From Novipirellula caenicola (GTDB taxonomy: Bacteria; Planctomycetota; Planctomycetia; Pirellulales; Pirellulaceae), in NCBI RefSeq assembly GCF_039545035.1, contig NZ_BAABRO010000013.1, positions 62,001 to 126,000 of the forward strand: DNA of 64,000 nt. Reading direction: 5' to 3'. Below, piece after piece: positions 42,354 to 51,787 of this stretch. The notes under the pieces were generated by a model. It saw only the letters and a program-made list of their open reading frames with translations. It was not told the origin of the DNA and did no database searches. The position numbers were made by a program, and so were the translations under genes. The number at the start of each line of letters is the position of its first letter. Position 1 is the stretch's first letter.

Positions 42354-43037
42354 CTATTTGGAATCACTCGACGTCGATAATGCTTTCAACAACGGGCAAT
42401 TCTCCGTCGCGACTTGATCGTGTCGGTATTGACGCAGCAGTTCTTTGGAACGAGCAGCTAGCATCCGACGTACTTCGCGGCGTTTTCCTTTGACTCGCGG
42501 GATGACCATTGAATCGTAGGCGGTCGTTTGATGACGCATCCATGCGATCACCGCAGCCTCGGCGCGTTGTTGGACCGAGATCCGTCGGGTACGTGCCACC
42601 GTTCCACTGCCGACGGGCGTGGCATGGTCGGTGATCGCGCGGGCCATCCGCGCCGAGATCGCGGCATGCTTGGGATGGAAATCCAAATACGAGACCACGG
42701 TTTGGTAGAACTCGTCGACGTAGGCTGATTGGTTGCGATCGCGTCGCTGTTTATCAGCGACTTTGCGTTTGGCATAACTTTCCGTCGAACGTTCGACCTT
42801 CAAATCGGCCGCAATTTTCTCGATGGTGGCCTTGGGAGCCCAAATTCCTTTGGAAAAGGTGCGGCGGCCTTTTTTTTCTTGGACGATCCAGTGCTCGCCG
42901 GCCGCTTTCACGCGGCGAGTCATCGCAGCGTCCCCAGGGGGCAAAAGCGACCAATTTGCAGGTGGGGTATGGACTTTACCCTCGGAATCACGAACGGTGT
43001 TTTCACTCGGTCCCGGGACGAACGTCTGGCTGCTCAT
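42354..43037 (-). CDS. DUF2293 domain protein
   Basis: This 227-residue basic protein ends with RAEAAVIAWMRHQTTAYDSM, then RVKGKRREVRRMLAARSKELLRQYR, which fits the DUF2293 pattern (HIRHxHTxYDxLL ... ARxxVRxxVxxxLxxWR). The N-terminal half (VPPGDAAMTRRVKAAGEHWIV, KKGRRTFSKGIWAP) is also seen in relatives. High Arg/Lys content suggests nucleic acid binding; that is inference. The start is ATG 43037. It is followed on the same strand by the large secreted protein gene and is divergent from the radical SAM gene. Confidence 0.75.
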   Translation of the reverse strand: MSSQTFVPGPSENTVRDSEGKVHTPPANWSLLPPGDAAMTRRVKAAGEHWIVQEKKGRRTFSKGIWAPKATIEKIAADLKVERSTESYAKRKVADKQRRDRNQSAYVDEFYQTVVSYLDFHPKHAAISARMARAITDHATPVGSGTVARTRRISVQQRAEAAVIAWMRHQTTAYDSMVIPRVKGKRREVRRMLAARSKELLRQYRHDQVATENCPLLKALSTSSDSK

Positions 43038-43187
43038 GCTGGCTTTGGCTAAGCTGGTGAATGTGCGATGCCCGCGTCCGCCGGCACCGACTCGAATGGT
43101 TACAGATCGAATGGTTACTGAATCGCTCGGTTAGGAAATCAGAAGGTTTCCCAGCCCGATCGCTACTCAATTTGAGAATCCTGTTTT

Positions 43188-44468
43188 ATGTACTTTCGCC
43201 TTGCCAGTCGACTGCTGCTCGAGCCCGACAAACGACTGCTTGCCAAAGCAGCCTGGACGCTGGGGGTTCGTGGATTGTGGAGTGTTCACAAGCACAAGCA
43301 GCGGCTGAAACGAGGAGACTTTTTTCCGCCGTTTTTGTATCTATCGGTCATCAACAGCTGCAACCTGCGTTGCCAAGGCTGCTGGGTCGACGTGGCGGCG
43401 AAACAACATCGGATTGAATTGGACGCGGCAAACAAAGTGATTGCCGAAGCCAAAGCGATGGGTAACCGTTTCTTCGGCATTCTGGGTGGCGAACCTTTCA
43501 TGCACAAAGATTTGTTAAAGATCTTTGCCGCTAATCGCGACGTCTATTTCCAAGTCTTTACTAATGGTCATTTCATCACCGACGAAGTCGCCGCCGAACT
43601 GCGACGTCTCGGGAATGTGACGCCGCTGATTAGCGTCGAAGGCTCTGAAATCGTCAGCGACACACGTCGTGGTCGCGAAGGCGTGCTAAACCAAACGATG
43701 CAGGGGCTCGAAACAGCACTGCGTCATCGCTTGTTGGTCGGCGTTTGCACAAGCGTGTGTAAAACCAATATCGACGATTTGGTCAGCAATGCCTGGGTCG
43801 ACCGACTGATCGACATGGGCGTGATGTATTGTTGGTACCACATCTATCGCCCGGTCGGCCCCGAATCGAACCCCGATCTCGCGTTGACCAGCGAAGAACA
43901 ACGACGGGTGCGTCAATTTGTCGTCGACACGCGTGCGACCAAACCGATCGTCGTGATCGATGCCTATCACGATGACGCGGGCAATGCCCTCTGCCCCGCG
44001 GCAACCGGATTCACTCACCACGTCGGCCCCTGGGGCGATATCGAACCGTGCCCGGTGATCCAATTGGCCAAAGAATCGATCCACGACGACCGCTCGCTCA
44101 AAGACACGTTCAATGAATCGGAGTTTTTGCGAGACTTCCGTGAACTGACGGCGCAACACACGCGTGGCTGCGTGATCATGGAGCGTCCCGATTTGTTGGT
44201 CCAGCTTGCCGAGAAGCATGGAGCTCGCGATACAACGGCACGTACCAAGGTGATCGAGGAACTCAACGCGGTCTCGCCGCGGCGAAGCCAGTACCAACCC
44301 GGCGATGAAATCCCCGAACGCAGCTTTGTTTATCGCTGGGCCAAGAAGTATGCCTTCAACGACTTCGGTACCTACAGTCGCCATTTCGACGCCAGCAAGT
44401 ACCAAGACCCCGATCAGCAGTCAGGGGATGCGAAACCCAAAAGCGAACTACCGATCCTGAATCGGTAG
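43188..44468 (+). CDS. radical SAM enzyme of unknown substrate
   Basis: This 426-residue protein has the 4Fe-4S motif CNLRCQGC (C58, C62, C65) and the GGEPFMHKD motif for SAM binding. FQVFTNGHFITDEVAAELRR and ISVEGSE follow, as in the SPASM-like and HpnH-like groups. The C-terminal half has further Cys (for example CPAATGFTHHVGPWGDIEPCPV), where an HVGPxGDIEPCP motif is typical of a SPASM or Twitch auxiliary-cluster region. There is no peptide-precursor gene beside it. It could modify a peptide, lipid or cofactor. Confidence 0.87.
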   Translation: MYFRLASRLLLEPDKRLLAKAAWTLGVRGLWSVHKHKQRLKRGDFFPPFLYLSVINSCNLRCQGCWVDVAAKQHRIELDAANKVIAEAKAMGNRFFGILGGEPFMHKDLLKIFAANRDVYFQVFTNGHFITDEVAAELRRLGNVTPLISVEGSEIVSDTRRGREGVLNQTMQGLETALRHRLLVGVCTSVCKTNIDDLVSNAWVDRLIDMGVMYCWYHIYRPVGPESNPDLALTSEEQRRVRQFVVDTRATKPIVVIDAYHDDAGNALCPAATGFTHHVGPWGDIEPCPVIQLAKESIHDDRSLKDTFNESEFLRDFRELTAQHTRGCVIMERPDLLVQLAEKHGARDTTARTKVIEELNAVSPRRSQYQPGDEIPERSFVYRWAKKYAFNDFGTYSRHFDASKYQDPDQQSGDAKPKSELPILNR

Positions 44469-44522
44469 GTCATCGGCAGGTTTTGCGGGTGCTCACTGAA
44501 AAGCCGCTTCCGAAACTCTTGG

Positions 44523-44639
44523 CGGCTTGTTGATTTAGTAAAGGTTCCTGCGGCAAGGGGTGCAGGATGGACTTCCTAGTCCGTCAATAGTGGATTCGAC
44601 GGACTAGGAAGTCCATCGTACGACTAAAACAACAAGCCG
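44523..44639. repeat. dispersed element with core B, copy 1
   Basis: The 15-bp terminal inverted repeats CGGCTTGTTGATTTA (44523-44537) and TAAAACAACAAGCCG (44625-44639, one mismatch) enclose a core with a perfect 20-bp hairpin: 44566-44585 (GATGGACTTCC...) pairs with 44598-44617 around a 12-base loop. It lies between converging genes (radical SAM and SGNH-DUF1080). An almost identical copy is at 61437-61553. Confidence 0.9.
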
Positions 44640-44640
44640 T

Positions 44641-44656
44641 TGGCGAGTTTCGCTAC
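44641..44656 (-). repeat. GTAGCG short repeat next to element B1
   Basis: The minus-strand sequence GTAGCGAAACTCGCCA is identical over 16 bases to the start of the repeat at 53240. It directly abuts the element at 44523-44639. Confidence 0.75.
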
Positions 44657-44668
44657 GGTGGGAAGTGA

Positions 44669-46030
44669 TTACGGCTTTGTCTTGATGCGGATGCGACGGT
44701 ACTCGATTTGCCCTCGGTCGCCTTCCAAACCGATCGGACCGGTTTCGGGAACCTTCATCGCTTCTTCGATCACTTCGCCGTTACACGTGCAATGCGCGAC
44801 ACCGTCGTGGACCGCGACGACAAGCGTGTTCCACTGCTGGGGTTTGTAGTTTTTCAGATTCTTGTAGGGTCCGGCGAGCACGTAGTCGCGACATTGCAAT
44901 TGCGGTGCTCGGATAAATACACCGCTGTCGGCATTGGGAGTCGCACGAAATTCCAATCGCAATTCAAAGTCATTGGGAAATTCGCGAGTCGTCCAAAGCT
45001 GCTGAATTTTGCGTCCCTCCGGCGGCGTCGTCACCACCAAACGGTCATGAATCGCAAGATAACGCCCCTCGGGTGTCTTTGACTTGCCATCAAAGGCGAC
45101 GTCGCTTTGGACGATCGGCCACGCCGGAGCATTCGGATCACGGCTCTGCCATCGTTCACGAGACTTTCGCATCGCATCGGTCGTTTTGCGAAATCCCCAT
45201 CCCGTCAAATCGTGCCCATTAAACAGACTCTCGAATCCTTCTTCGATCACAAAATCGTCGCCCTCGGTTTCCAAAATCCCGAGCGTGGCCAAGATGGGCC
45301 GCACGGCGGCTTCCCACTTCGCGTACCCCGCCGCATTAGGATGCAACAAATCCGGAAACTCCTCTTTTTTGGCGTTGCCCTGATCATTGGCGAACAACGT
45401 CCATGTATCGAGCACGATCAGATTGGCATCGTTTTTGGGAATCGCGGCGTAAAGCTGGTTCAACCGTTTGATCTTGTCTGCAGGCCGCTTCTTTGAATGG
45501 TGGCTAGGAAAGACGTTGCAAAGGATGATCGGTAGCTCTGCATCGTGTGCTCGCAACGCAGTGACGATCAACTGCATGTTGCTTGCGATGGTTTCCGGAT
45601 CCGCCCCTTCTTCGAGATCGTTCGTGCCCGCCAAGATGACCACAGCGGCCGGGTCCAAATCGATCACGTCTTCGTCGAGCCGCAGCAACATTCCGCGAGT
45701 CGTATCGCCGCTGATCCCTCGGTTCGCGGGTTTGATCGACTCGAAATCACCTCGAAAATCGTCTTGCCATCCCTGGGTGATCGAATCGCCCAAGAAAACA
45801 ACGTGTCCTTTCTTGCTTTCGGCATTAGCCGCAAACGTTTCCCGGCGTTTTCGCCACACGTTTTGAAACCAGTCGTAACGTCGCAGCGGTCCTTCGCCAG
45901 CAAGTCCCTGGTCGGTCGCAGGCAGTTGAAACCGTGAGGCGCGATCCGCTGTCGCGTTTTCTTGTCCCTGAGCTGCAAGCGGCCATCCGATCACTAGGGT
46001 CAATAAGGCAAGGATAAAACGAGTTTGCAT
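44669..46030 (-). CDS. secreted SGNH/GDSL hydrolase fused to DUF1080 domain
   Basis: This 453-residue protein has a signal peptide (MQTRFILALLTLVIGWPLAAQGQ), an SGNH hydrolase domain (about 65-240: VVFLGDSITQGW block I, GISGDTT, AGTNDLEE block III, DLLHPNAAGY block V with catalytic Asp/His) and a DUF1080 (3-keto-disaccharide hydrolase, concanavalin-like) domain (about 255-453: ESLFNGHDLTGW, SGVFIRAP). It probably deacetylates and binds or cleaves a polysaccharide outside the cytoplasm. The ATG at 46030 is chosen over a TTG at 46066. A sulfatase gene lies upstream on the same strand. Confidence 0.88.
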   Translation of the reverse strand: MQTRFILALLTLVIGWPLAAQGQENATADRASRFQLPATDQGLAGEGPLRRYDWFQNVWRKRRETFAANAESKKGHVVFLGDSITQGWQDDFRGDFESIKPANRGISGDTTRGMLLRLDEDVIDLDPAAVVILAGTNDLEEGADPETIASNMQLIVTALRAHDAELPIILCNVFPSHHSKKRPADKIKRLNQLYAAIPKNDANLIVLDTWTLFANDQGNAKKEEFPDLLHPNAAGYAKWEAAVRPILATLGILETEGDDFVIEEGFESLFNGHDLTGWGFRKTTDAMRKSRERWQSRDPNAPAWPIVQSDVAFDGKSKTPEGRYLAIHDRLVVTTPPEGRKIQQLWTTREFPNDFELRLEFRATPNADSGVFIRAPQLQCRDYVLAGPYKNLKNYKPQQWNTLVVAVHDGVAHCTCNGEVIEEAMKVPETGPIGLEGDRGQIEYRRIRIKTKP

Positions 46031-46123
46031 CAGCAGTTTTCCAGAGAGTGAAAGACGTGAGTTCAATAAGCGTTAGGTAGCGGTAATGGAATCCTTCGCG
46101 AGCCCCGCGACCTCGGCTGGTTG

Positions 46124-47695
46124 CTAGGGATTGGTCAGATTCGGTGCCCAAACCTTATCCGACAGCGTCGGTGTCTCGCCATCGGCAGGGAACGTTTGTG
46201 GCAATGCCTTGCGAAGCATCGCCGACAATTCCTTGACCGTTGCTGCATGCGATGGTGAATTCGCTAGATTGTTTTGCTCGGTAGGGTCAGCCTCATGATC
46301 GTACAGCTCGCTGCCTGCTTTGCCCTCGTCCCACTCGGTGTATCGCCAACGAGGTGTTCGCAGGGTGTAGCCAAAGAATCCTTTTTTGCCGCCTCGCATC
46401 ACTTGCGTCAGCGCCCAACCGCGACCGGTTTGGGCAGGATCTTTCAAGATCGGCACCAATGATTGACCTTGCAAATTCGCTGGCGACTTGACGCCACACA
46501 ATTCGCTCAGCGTCGGGTACAAGTCGATCAAGCCAACCGGCGTCTCAGCGACCTTGCCCTGTGCCATCCCCGGTGCAGCGACGATCATCGGCACCCGCGA
46601 ACTCTCTTCGAACAAGCTCATCTTTTGCCACAGTCCATGTTCACCGAGATGGTAACCATGATCACTTGTAAACACGATGATCGTATTGTCATCGAGTCCA
46701 AGCGATTCGAGTTGATCCAGCACGCGGCCGACCTGGGCGTCCATAAACGTGATACTGGCAAAGTAAGCCTGAATCGCCTGTTGTCGCAGCGGATCGCTTA
46801 GCAGTTCATGGTCTTTTTTGTGGCTGCCCAGTGCCGCCTTGGGCAAATCCTTGACGTCCTCTTCCACATTGGCAACCAGCGGCATTTGGCTGAGGTCGTA
46901 TTTTTCAAAGTAAGGCTTTGGTGCGACATACGGTGTGTGAGGACGATAGAAACCGAGAGCTAGAAAGAAAGGGCGATCCCGACGCTTGGCACAACGCTCG
47001 AGCACCCAGCAGGCATCATCGGCCAACATCCCATCGGTATGCAGCTGATCCCCTCGCGGCGATGCGTACCAAGATAACGTGCCACCAAACGAGTTTTTGC
47101 GAAGCGAGAAAATGTCGGGCTCTTCCAACAAACGGTCGCAACCGGCCGGATTCAATTCGAGTTCCCACGATCCCGGATCGTCATGTCCGTTGGTCCCCAC
47201 ACTTTTGGGGACGTTGTAGTGGTACAGCTTTCCGACACGAGCCGCGAAATAGCCGTCCAAACGAAACGCTTGCGACAAACTGTGATGCGAGGGAATGGTT
47301 TGCCGAAAAATTTGGCTGTTTTGATGAATCCCGGTGCTGTTGGGATAAAGCCCCGTCAACATCGAATTGCGACTCGGACCGCAGAGTGGATATTGGCAAT
47401 ACGCTCGTTCGAAACGAACGCCACGACGGGCCAGCCGATCAATATTGGGCGTTTGCACCAGTTCGTGATCGTAACACCCAATCGAATTGTTCAAATCGTC
47501 CGAAATGATGAACAACACATTGGGACGTGTCTCGTCTGCCGATCCGATTGTCGCGGAAATCGCAGAGAAGCAGGTCGCGGTGATGACAAAAATCCAAAGG
47601 CTATAGAGCGAGCCAAGCGGCAAAATCGTTTTGCGATTCATAAGAGACACGTTCTCGGAGGAGGGAATTTGGGGAGTCGGATTGGATAAAATCAT
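46124..47695 (-). CDS. secreted sulfatase, formylglycine type
   Basis: This 523-residue sulfatase is most like iduronate-2-sulfatase and related S1 family members. The formylglycine signature CGPSR is at about 105-109, metal-binding DD at 66-67 (ISDDLNN), GKLYHYN, and FTSDHGYHLGEHGLW for the second metal site. It removes sulfate from algal or other sulfated glycans after export. The ATG at 47695 has a GGAGG Shine-Dalgarno; an internal ATG at 47641 would give a more usual signal peptide. The SGNH-DUF1080 gene follows and is probably co-expressed. A formylglycine-generating enzyme is not in this window. Confidence 0.93.
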   Translation of the reverse strand: MILSNPTPQIPSSENVSLMNRKTILPLGSLYSLWIFVITATCFSAISATIGSADETRPNVLFIISDDLNNSIGCYDHELVQTPNIDRLARRGVRFERAYCQYPLCGPSRNSMLTGLYPNSTGIHQNSQIFRQTIPSHHSLSQAFRLDGYFAARVGKLYHYNVPKSVGTNGHDDPGSWELELNPAGCDRLLEEPDIFSLRKNSFGGTLSWYASPRGDQLHTDGMLADDACWVLERCAKRRDRPFFLALGFYRPHTPYVAPKPYFEKYDLSQMPLVANVEEDVKDLPKAALGSHKKDHELLSDPLRQQAIQAYFASITFMDAQVGRVLDQLESLGLDDNTIIVFTSDHGYHLGEHGLWQKMSLFEESSRVPMIVAAPGMAQGKVAETPVGLIDLYPTLSELCGVKSPANLQGQSLVPILKDPAQTGRGWALTQVMRGGKKGFFGYTLRTPRWRYTEWDEGKAGSELYDHEADPTEQNNLANSPSHAATVKELSAMLRKALPQTFPADGETPTLSDKVWAPNLTNP

Positions 47696-47910
47696 ACTCC
47701 AAGCCTCCGAGCCGGTGGGACAAACGATTCAAAATATCGCGGCGTCACCGCGGGTGCGAATTGCCGAACCGGGGCTGTTTTGAGGCGATGAATCCGATAA
47801 AAACTTGGCAAATCGGTGCCAGGATGGTTTGAGGTTTGGCGACGGTCGAGTCATAATTCGATCCCTAACCCTAACCTTTCCCCCCTTAAATTCCTCTTGG
47901 AGCTCCCTGG

Positions 47911-48648
47911 ATGATCCGATTGTCCCTTTCACTTTGCCTCGGTCTGGTTGCCTGCGTTGCTGTCGCGGATGAACCCACGAAACAGGCATCCGCAGACGCT
48001 GCTGAACTTACCTCGCTGTTCAATGGTTCGAACCTCGAAGGATGGGACGGCGATCCGCGATTGTGGTCGGTCAAAGATGGCGTGATCCATGGCGAAACCA
48101 CTCCTGAAAATGTTGCCAAGGGCAACACCTTCTTGATCTGGCAAGGCGGCGAACTGTCCGATTTTGAACTTCACGTCACCTTCCGCTGTACCGCAGCAAA
48201 TAACTCAGGCATCCAGTACCGCTCGCAACACTTGTCGGGCAAAGGCGTTGGCAATGACTGGGTCCTGAAAGGCTACCAACACGAACTTCGCAACGAAGAA
48301 AACTTTCCCAACGTGCCTTCGTTCATTTACGATGAACGTGGCAAGCGTGGCCGTATCTGCTTGGTTGGCGAAAAAGCGGTCTGGACCAAAGACGGCAAAA
48401 AAGTGCTCGACAACACGTTGATCGATCAAGCCGGCTTCAAAGAATTGATGAAAGTCGACGACTGGAACGACGTTGTCATCGTCGCCAAAGGCAACAACAT
48501 CAAACACTACCTCAATGGCAAGCTTGTTTTGGATTTCACAGACGAGCACCCTGAATTGGCGCTCAGCTCGGGCGTGATCGGATTGCAATTGCACGCGGGC
48601 AAACCGATGTGGGCTGAATTCAAGAACATCCAACTTCGCAAATTCTAA
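47911..48648 (+). CDS. secreted DUF1080 (3-keto-disaccharide hydrolase-like) protein
   Basis: This 245-residue protein has a signal peptide (MIRLSLSLCLGLVACVAVA) and a single DUF1080 domain: TSLFNGSNLEGWDG, WSVKDGVIHGET, NTFLIWQGG, NSGIQYRS, KGYQHEL, and IGLQLHAGKPMWAEFKNI at the end. DUF1080 proteins are concanavalin-like and include 3-keto-glycoside hydrolases; many are in planctomycete glycan-degradation genes. It is divergent from the sulfatase and has its own strong terminator. Confidence 0.9.
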   Translation: MIRLSLSLCLGLVACVAVADEPTKQASADAAELTSLFNGSNLEGWDGDPRLWSVKDGVIHGETTPENVAKGNTFLIWQGGELSDFELHVTFRCTAANNSGIQYRSQHLSGKGVGNDWVLKGYQHELRNEENFPNVPSFIYDERGKRGRICLVGEKAVWTKDGKKVLDNTLIDQAGFKELMKVDDWNDVVIVAKGNNIKHYLNGKLVLDFTDEHPELALSSGVIGLQLHAGKPMWAEFKNIQLRKF

Positions 48649-48682
48649 TCCCAAAGCCGTCCCCTTTTTCTTCGGTTACACG

Positions 48683-48721
48683 AAACAGCCGCACTTGGCT
48701 TCCAAGTGCGGCTGTTTTTTT
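48683..48721 (+). terminator. strong terminator after DUF1080 gene
   Basis: AAACAGCCGCACTTGG and its perfect complement CCAAGTGCGGCTGTTT form a 16-bp stem with a 3-base loop, running into a run of T. It starts 35 bases after the stop. Confidence 0.92.
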
Positions 48722-48877
48722 GTTTGCATGTTACTGCCAATTCTTTGAAAATTTCGGATAGGCGACGGTCTGTTCGTTTTTCGTTGGGGTTTGAACGATC
48801 AGGCACGATTTGGGGGCAGAGTGTCGCAGTGACACCGAGCGTCCCGCTCTTCTTCTCACAACCATGGCTCTCTAACG

Positions 48878-51514
48878 ATGCGTCGAACCGCCACCTGCTC
48901 GCTATTGATGTGCGTCGCGATCTGTTTTTCGCAATCTCGCGGGTCAGCTCAGGAAGCACTCTCACAAGAAAAGATCAACTTCTTTGAGACCAAAATCCGC
49001 CCGGTGCTGGTCAAAGAATGCTATGGATGCCATTCCACACAAACCGGCAACGCCAAAGGGGGGCTGCGGCTAGACACGCAAGAATTAACGGCCATCGGCG
49101 GAAACAGTGGTCCCGCCGTTGTGCCCGGCGACTTGGACGAGAGCCTGCTGTATAGCGCGATCCTGCATCAAGATTTTCAGATGCCGCCCAAACGCAAGTT
49201 GTCGCAAAGCGTGATCGATGACTTTCGCACTTGGATTGAAATGGGAGCTCCTGATCCTCGCACCACCGCCCCTTCGGTGCTGAAGACTCAAATCACCGAC
49301 GACGATATCGAGCAGGCCAAGAACGAATTTTGGGCTTACAAAAAACCGGCTTCACCGGCGATCCCCGCAGTAGAAAATCGCGACTGGTCACGCAGCGACC
49401 TCGACCCCTTCGTGCTGGCGAAACTCGAAGCATCGTCGATGACGCCCGCGCTGGACGCCGAGCCGCATCAAATTCTGCGTCGACTCTGCTTTGATTTGAT
49501 TGGATTGCCGCCGAGCATTGCTCAGATTGAATATTTCCAAAAGTACTACGACCGCGATCCGGATAAAGCGATCGCCCATGTCGTCGACCAACTGCTCGAA
49601 AAACCGCAGTTTGGCGAGCGTTGGGGACGGCATTGGTTGGACGTCGTTCGCTACGCCGAATCCAACGGTCGCGAAATCAACACGACCTTTCCGCATGCGT
49701 GGCGATATCGAGACTACGTGATCGATTCGTTCAACGAAGACAAACCGTACGATCGATTTTTGCAAGAACAAATTGCTGGCGATCTGCTGCCGGTCGATTC
49801 GGATTCGCAGTGGGCCGAGAACTTGGTGGCAACTGGTTTCCTAGCGATTGGTCCCAAGAGTCTGGCCGAGCAAAATCGAACTCAATTCACCGCCGACCTC
49901 GTCGACGAACAAATCGACACCACGACGCGGGCGATCTTGGGCATGTCGGTCGCTTGTGCTCGCTGTCATGACCACAAATTTGATCCGATTCCGCAAACCG
50001 ACTACTACGCGTTGGCCGGGATCTTTTACAACACCACGGTCTTTTTCGGAACGCCCGCATCCAAGTACGGAAACATTGCCGGCGTGCAAAATCGCAACTC
50101 GAGTAACTTGTTGCGATTGCCGATCGACGACCCGAATGAGTTCGACCGGCGGATCCCGGTGGATGAATTGGCCGACCTGAATCGCGAACTCGATGAAACG
50201 CTGCAACAACTGATTGAGTACCGTCGCAATCGTCGGCAGAACGATGGCAACGCAGTGAACGCCATTCAGAATTTCATCCGGCTGCAAACACGCGCCGAAA
50301 CGTTGTCGACCATCATCGGTGGTGTGGATGCACAGGGCAACCCGATCACCTATTGCATGGGGGTGCAAGAAAGCGAGGACCCGCGTGATGTTCGCGTGTT
50401 GGTCCGTGGTGAAGTCGCTCAGCCCGCGCAGATGGTCCCTCGTGGATTCCCCAGTGTGCTTCGCGAGGATGACACGCCGAAGATCTCGCCGCAATCGAGC
50501 GGACGACTTGAACTGGCTCGTTGGATTTCCAGCGACGACAACCCGCTGACCGCTCGCGTGATGGTGAACCGAATTTGGCAACACTTGATCGGCCACGGCA
50601 TTGTTCGATCGACTGAAAACTTTGGTGCGACCGGCCAAGCCCCCACGCACCCGGAACTGCTCGATGCGCTGGCGATCAAGTTCGTCGATTCGGGATGGTC
50701 GATCAAATCGATGGTCCGCGAAATCGCGACGTCACGTGTCTATCGCATGAGCACGGAATTCGACCAAGCCAGCTTCGAAAAGGATCCCGACAACGAATTG
50801 CTATGGCGTGCGACACCACGACGATTGGATGCGGAAGCAATTCGAGATGCAATCCTGTTTGCATCGGGTAATTTGCAGCTCGATCGTCCTCGGGCGTCCG
50901 AAGTGGCCAAGGCGGGATACATGCGAGTCCGTGACGGCAATCTGTTCAATCCGGCTCAATTCATTAGCAGTCGCGACATGGCCATGGACATGATGAGCGA
51001 TGGGCCGATGAATCGCCAACGCATGCTGCAATCACGCCCCGAATTGCAGCAAATGCTCTTTCGTCAAACACTCGCAAACCGCCGCAGCGGAGGCGATCGA
51101 CTTGACATGAATGATGCGACGTTCCGCAGCGTCTACCTACCAATCGTGCGTGGCGAAGAGCCTCGCGTGTTGGAAGTATTTGATTTCGCCGAACCGAGCA
51201 TGATTGTCGGGCAACGTGAAACGTCCAGCACTCCGAATCAATCGCTGTTCATGATGAACAATCCGTTTGTGATGCAGCAATCCGATGCGTTGGCGGAACG
51301 TGTGCTCTCGAGCAGCCGAAATCCGGAAGAACAAATTCGGCACTTGTTCCGTTCGCTATACAGTCGCGAGCCCGATGATTCAGAAATCTCGACGATCCTC
51401 GCGTTTGCCGACGAATTTCCGGTAGCCGGATTGGCGAATTCACGTGCGATGAAAAAAGTATCCGCCATTTGCCAATCGCTGATCGCATCAGCCGAGTTTC
51501 GCTATCTGGACTAG
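48878..51514 (+). CDS. PSCyt1-DUF1549-DUF1553 secreted protein
   Basis: This 878-residue exported protein is of the planctomycete cytochrome-like type. A signal peptide (about 1-25) precedes a PSCyt1 domain with one CxxCH heme motif (CYGCH, 48-52) and QMPPKRKL. DUF1549 (about 130-330: LDVVRYAESNGRE, ACARCHDHKFDPI, a second CxxCH) and DUF1553 (about 500-860: ARVMVNRIWQHLIGHGIV, FLMMNNPFV-like MMNNPFV) follow. Such proteins are always next to a DUF1501 gene, as here. They are thought to oxidise or process polysaccharide-derived compounds, though this has not been shown for this one. Confidence 0.93.
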   Translation: MRRTATCSLLMCVAICFSQSRGSAQEALSQEKINFFETKIRPVLVKECYGCHSTQTGNAKGGLRLDTQELTAIGGNSGPAVVPGDLDESLLYSAILHQDFQMPPKRKLSQSVIDDFRTWIEMGAPDPRTTAPSVLKTQITDDDIEQAKNEFWAYKKPASPAIPAVENRDWSRSDLDPFVLAKLEASSMTPALDAEPHQILRRLCFDLIGLPPSIAQIEYFQKYYDRDPDKAIAHVVDQLLEKPQFGERWGRHWLDVVRYAESNGREINTTFPHAWRYRDYVIDSFNEDKPYDRFLQEQIAGDLLPVDSDSQWAENLVATGFLAIGPKSLAEQNRTQFTADLVDEQIDTTTRAILGMSVACARCHDHKFDPIPQTDYYALAGIFYNTTVFFGTPASKYGNIAGVQNRNSSNLLRLPIDDPNEFDRRIPVDELADLNRELDETLQQLIEYRRNRRQNDGNAVNAIQNFIRLQTRAETLSTIIGGVDAQGNPITYCMGVQESEDPRDVRVLVRGEVAQPAQMVPRGFPSVLREDDTPKISPQSSGRLELARWISSDDNPLTARVMVNRIWQHLIGHGIVRSTENFGATGQAPTHPELLDALAIKFVDSGWSIKSMVREIATSRVYRMSTEFDQASFEKDPDNELLWRATPRRLDAEAIRDAILFASGNLQLDRPRASEVAKAGYMRVRDGNLFNPAQFISSRDMAMDMMSDGPMNRQRMLQSRPELQQMLFRQTLANRRSGGDRLDMNDATFRSVYLPIVRGEEPRVLEVFDFAEPSMIVGQRETSSTPNQSLFMMNNPFVMQQSDALAERVLSSSRNPEEQIRHLFRSLYSREPDDSEISTILAFADEFPVAGLANSRAMKKVSAICQSLIASAEFRYLD

Positions 51515-51600
51515 CAATCCAATCCCATGCACTTGTTCAAAGGAATTTTATGGAGTCGTGGAATTCACGCGTGAGTGTTGGTTCACGCGACTAAACCGGC

Positions 51601-51714
51601 GAAAGTCTTGACGACTTCCGCTACACCAGGATCCAACCACGCAACGAAAGTCTTGACGACTTCCGCTACAGCAGGATCCAGCAACGCAACGAAAGTCTTG
51701 ACGACTTCCGCTAC
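51601..51714 (-). repeat. 45-bp tandem repeat with GTAGCGGAAGTCGTCAAGAC motif
   Basis: Copies of GAAAGTCTTGACGACTTCC-GCTAC start at 51601, 51646 and 51691, so the period is 45 bp with 2.5 units. On the minus strand each reads GTAGCGGAAGTCGTCAAGACTTTC. Each copy has a small hairpin (AAGTC/GACTT). It lies in the gap before the DUF1501 gene, and the same motif returns after that gene at 53282. Confidence 0.88.
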
Positions 51715-51787
51715 GGAAAATTTGAACAGGGCAATCGATCTGACATCCGTTTCTTCTTCACAATTCAACCGTTCACAGGGCAATCCG

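Noticed and set aside
42176-42367. Minus-strand 63-residue frame in the leader of the large secreted protein gene
   Set aside because: It overlaps both neighbouring genes' ends and has no Shine-Dalgarno. I also considered a riboswitch here, but no known consensus could be recognised.
44523-44639. Plain rho-independent terminator
   Set aside because: The inner hairpin is unusually long and there is no T tract; the outer 15-bp inverted repeats and the second copy show that it is a dispersed repeat.
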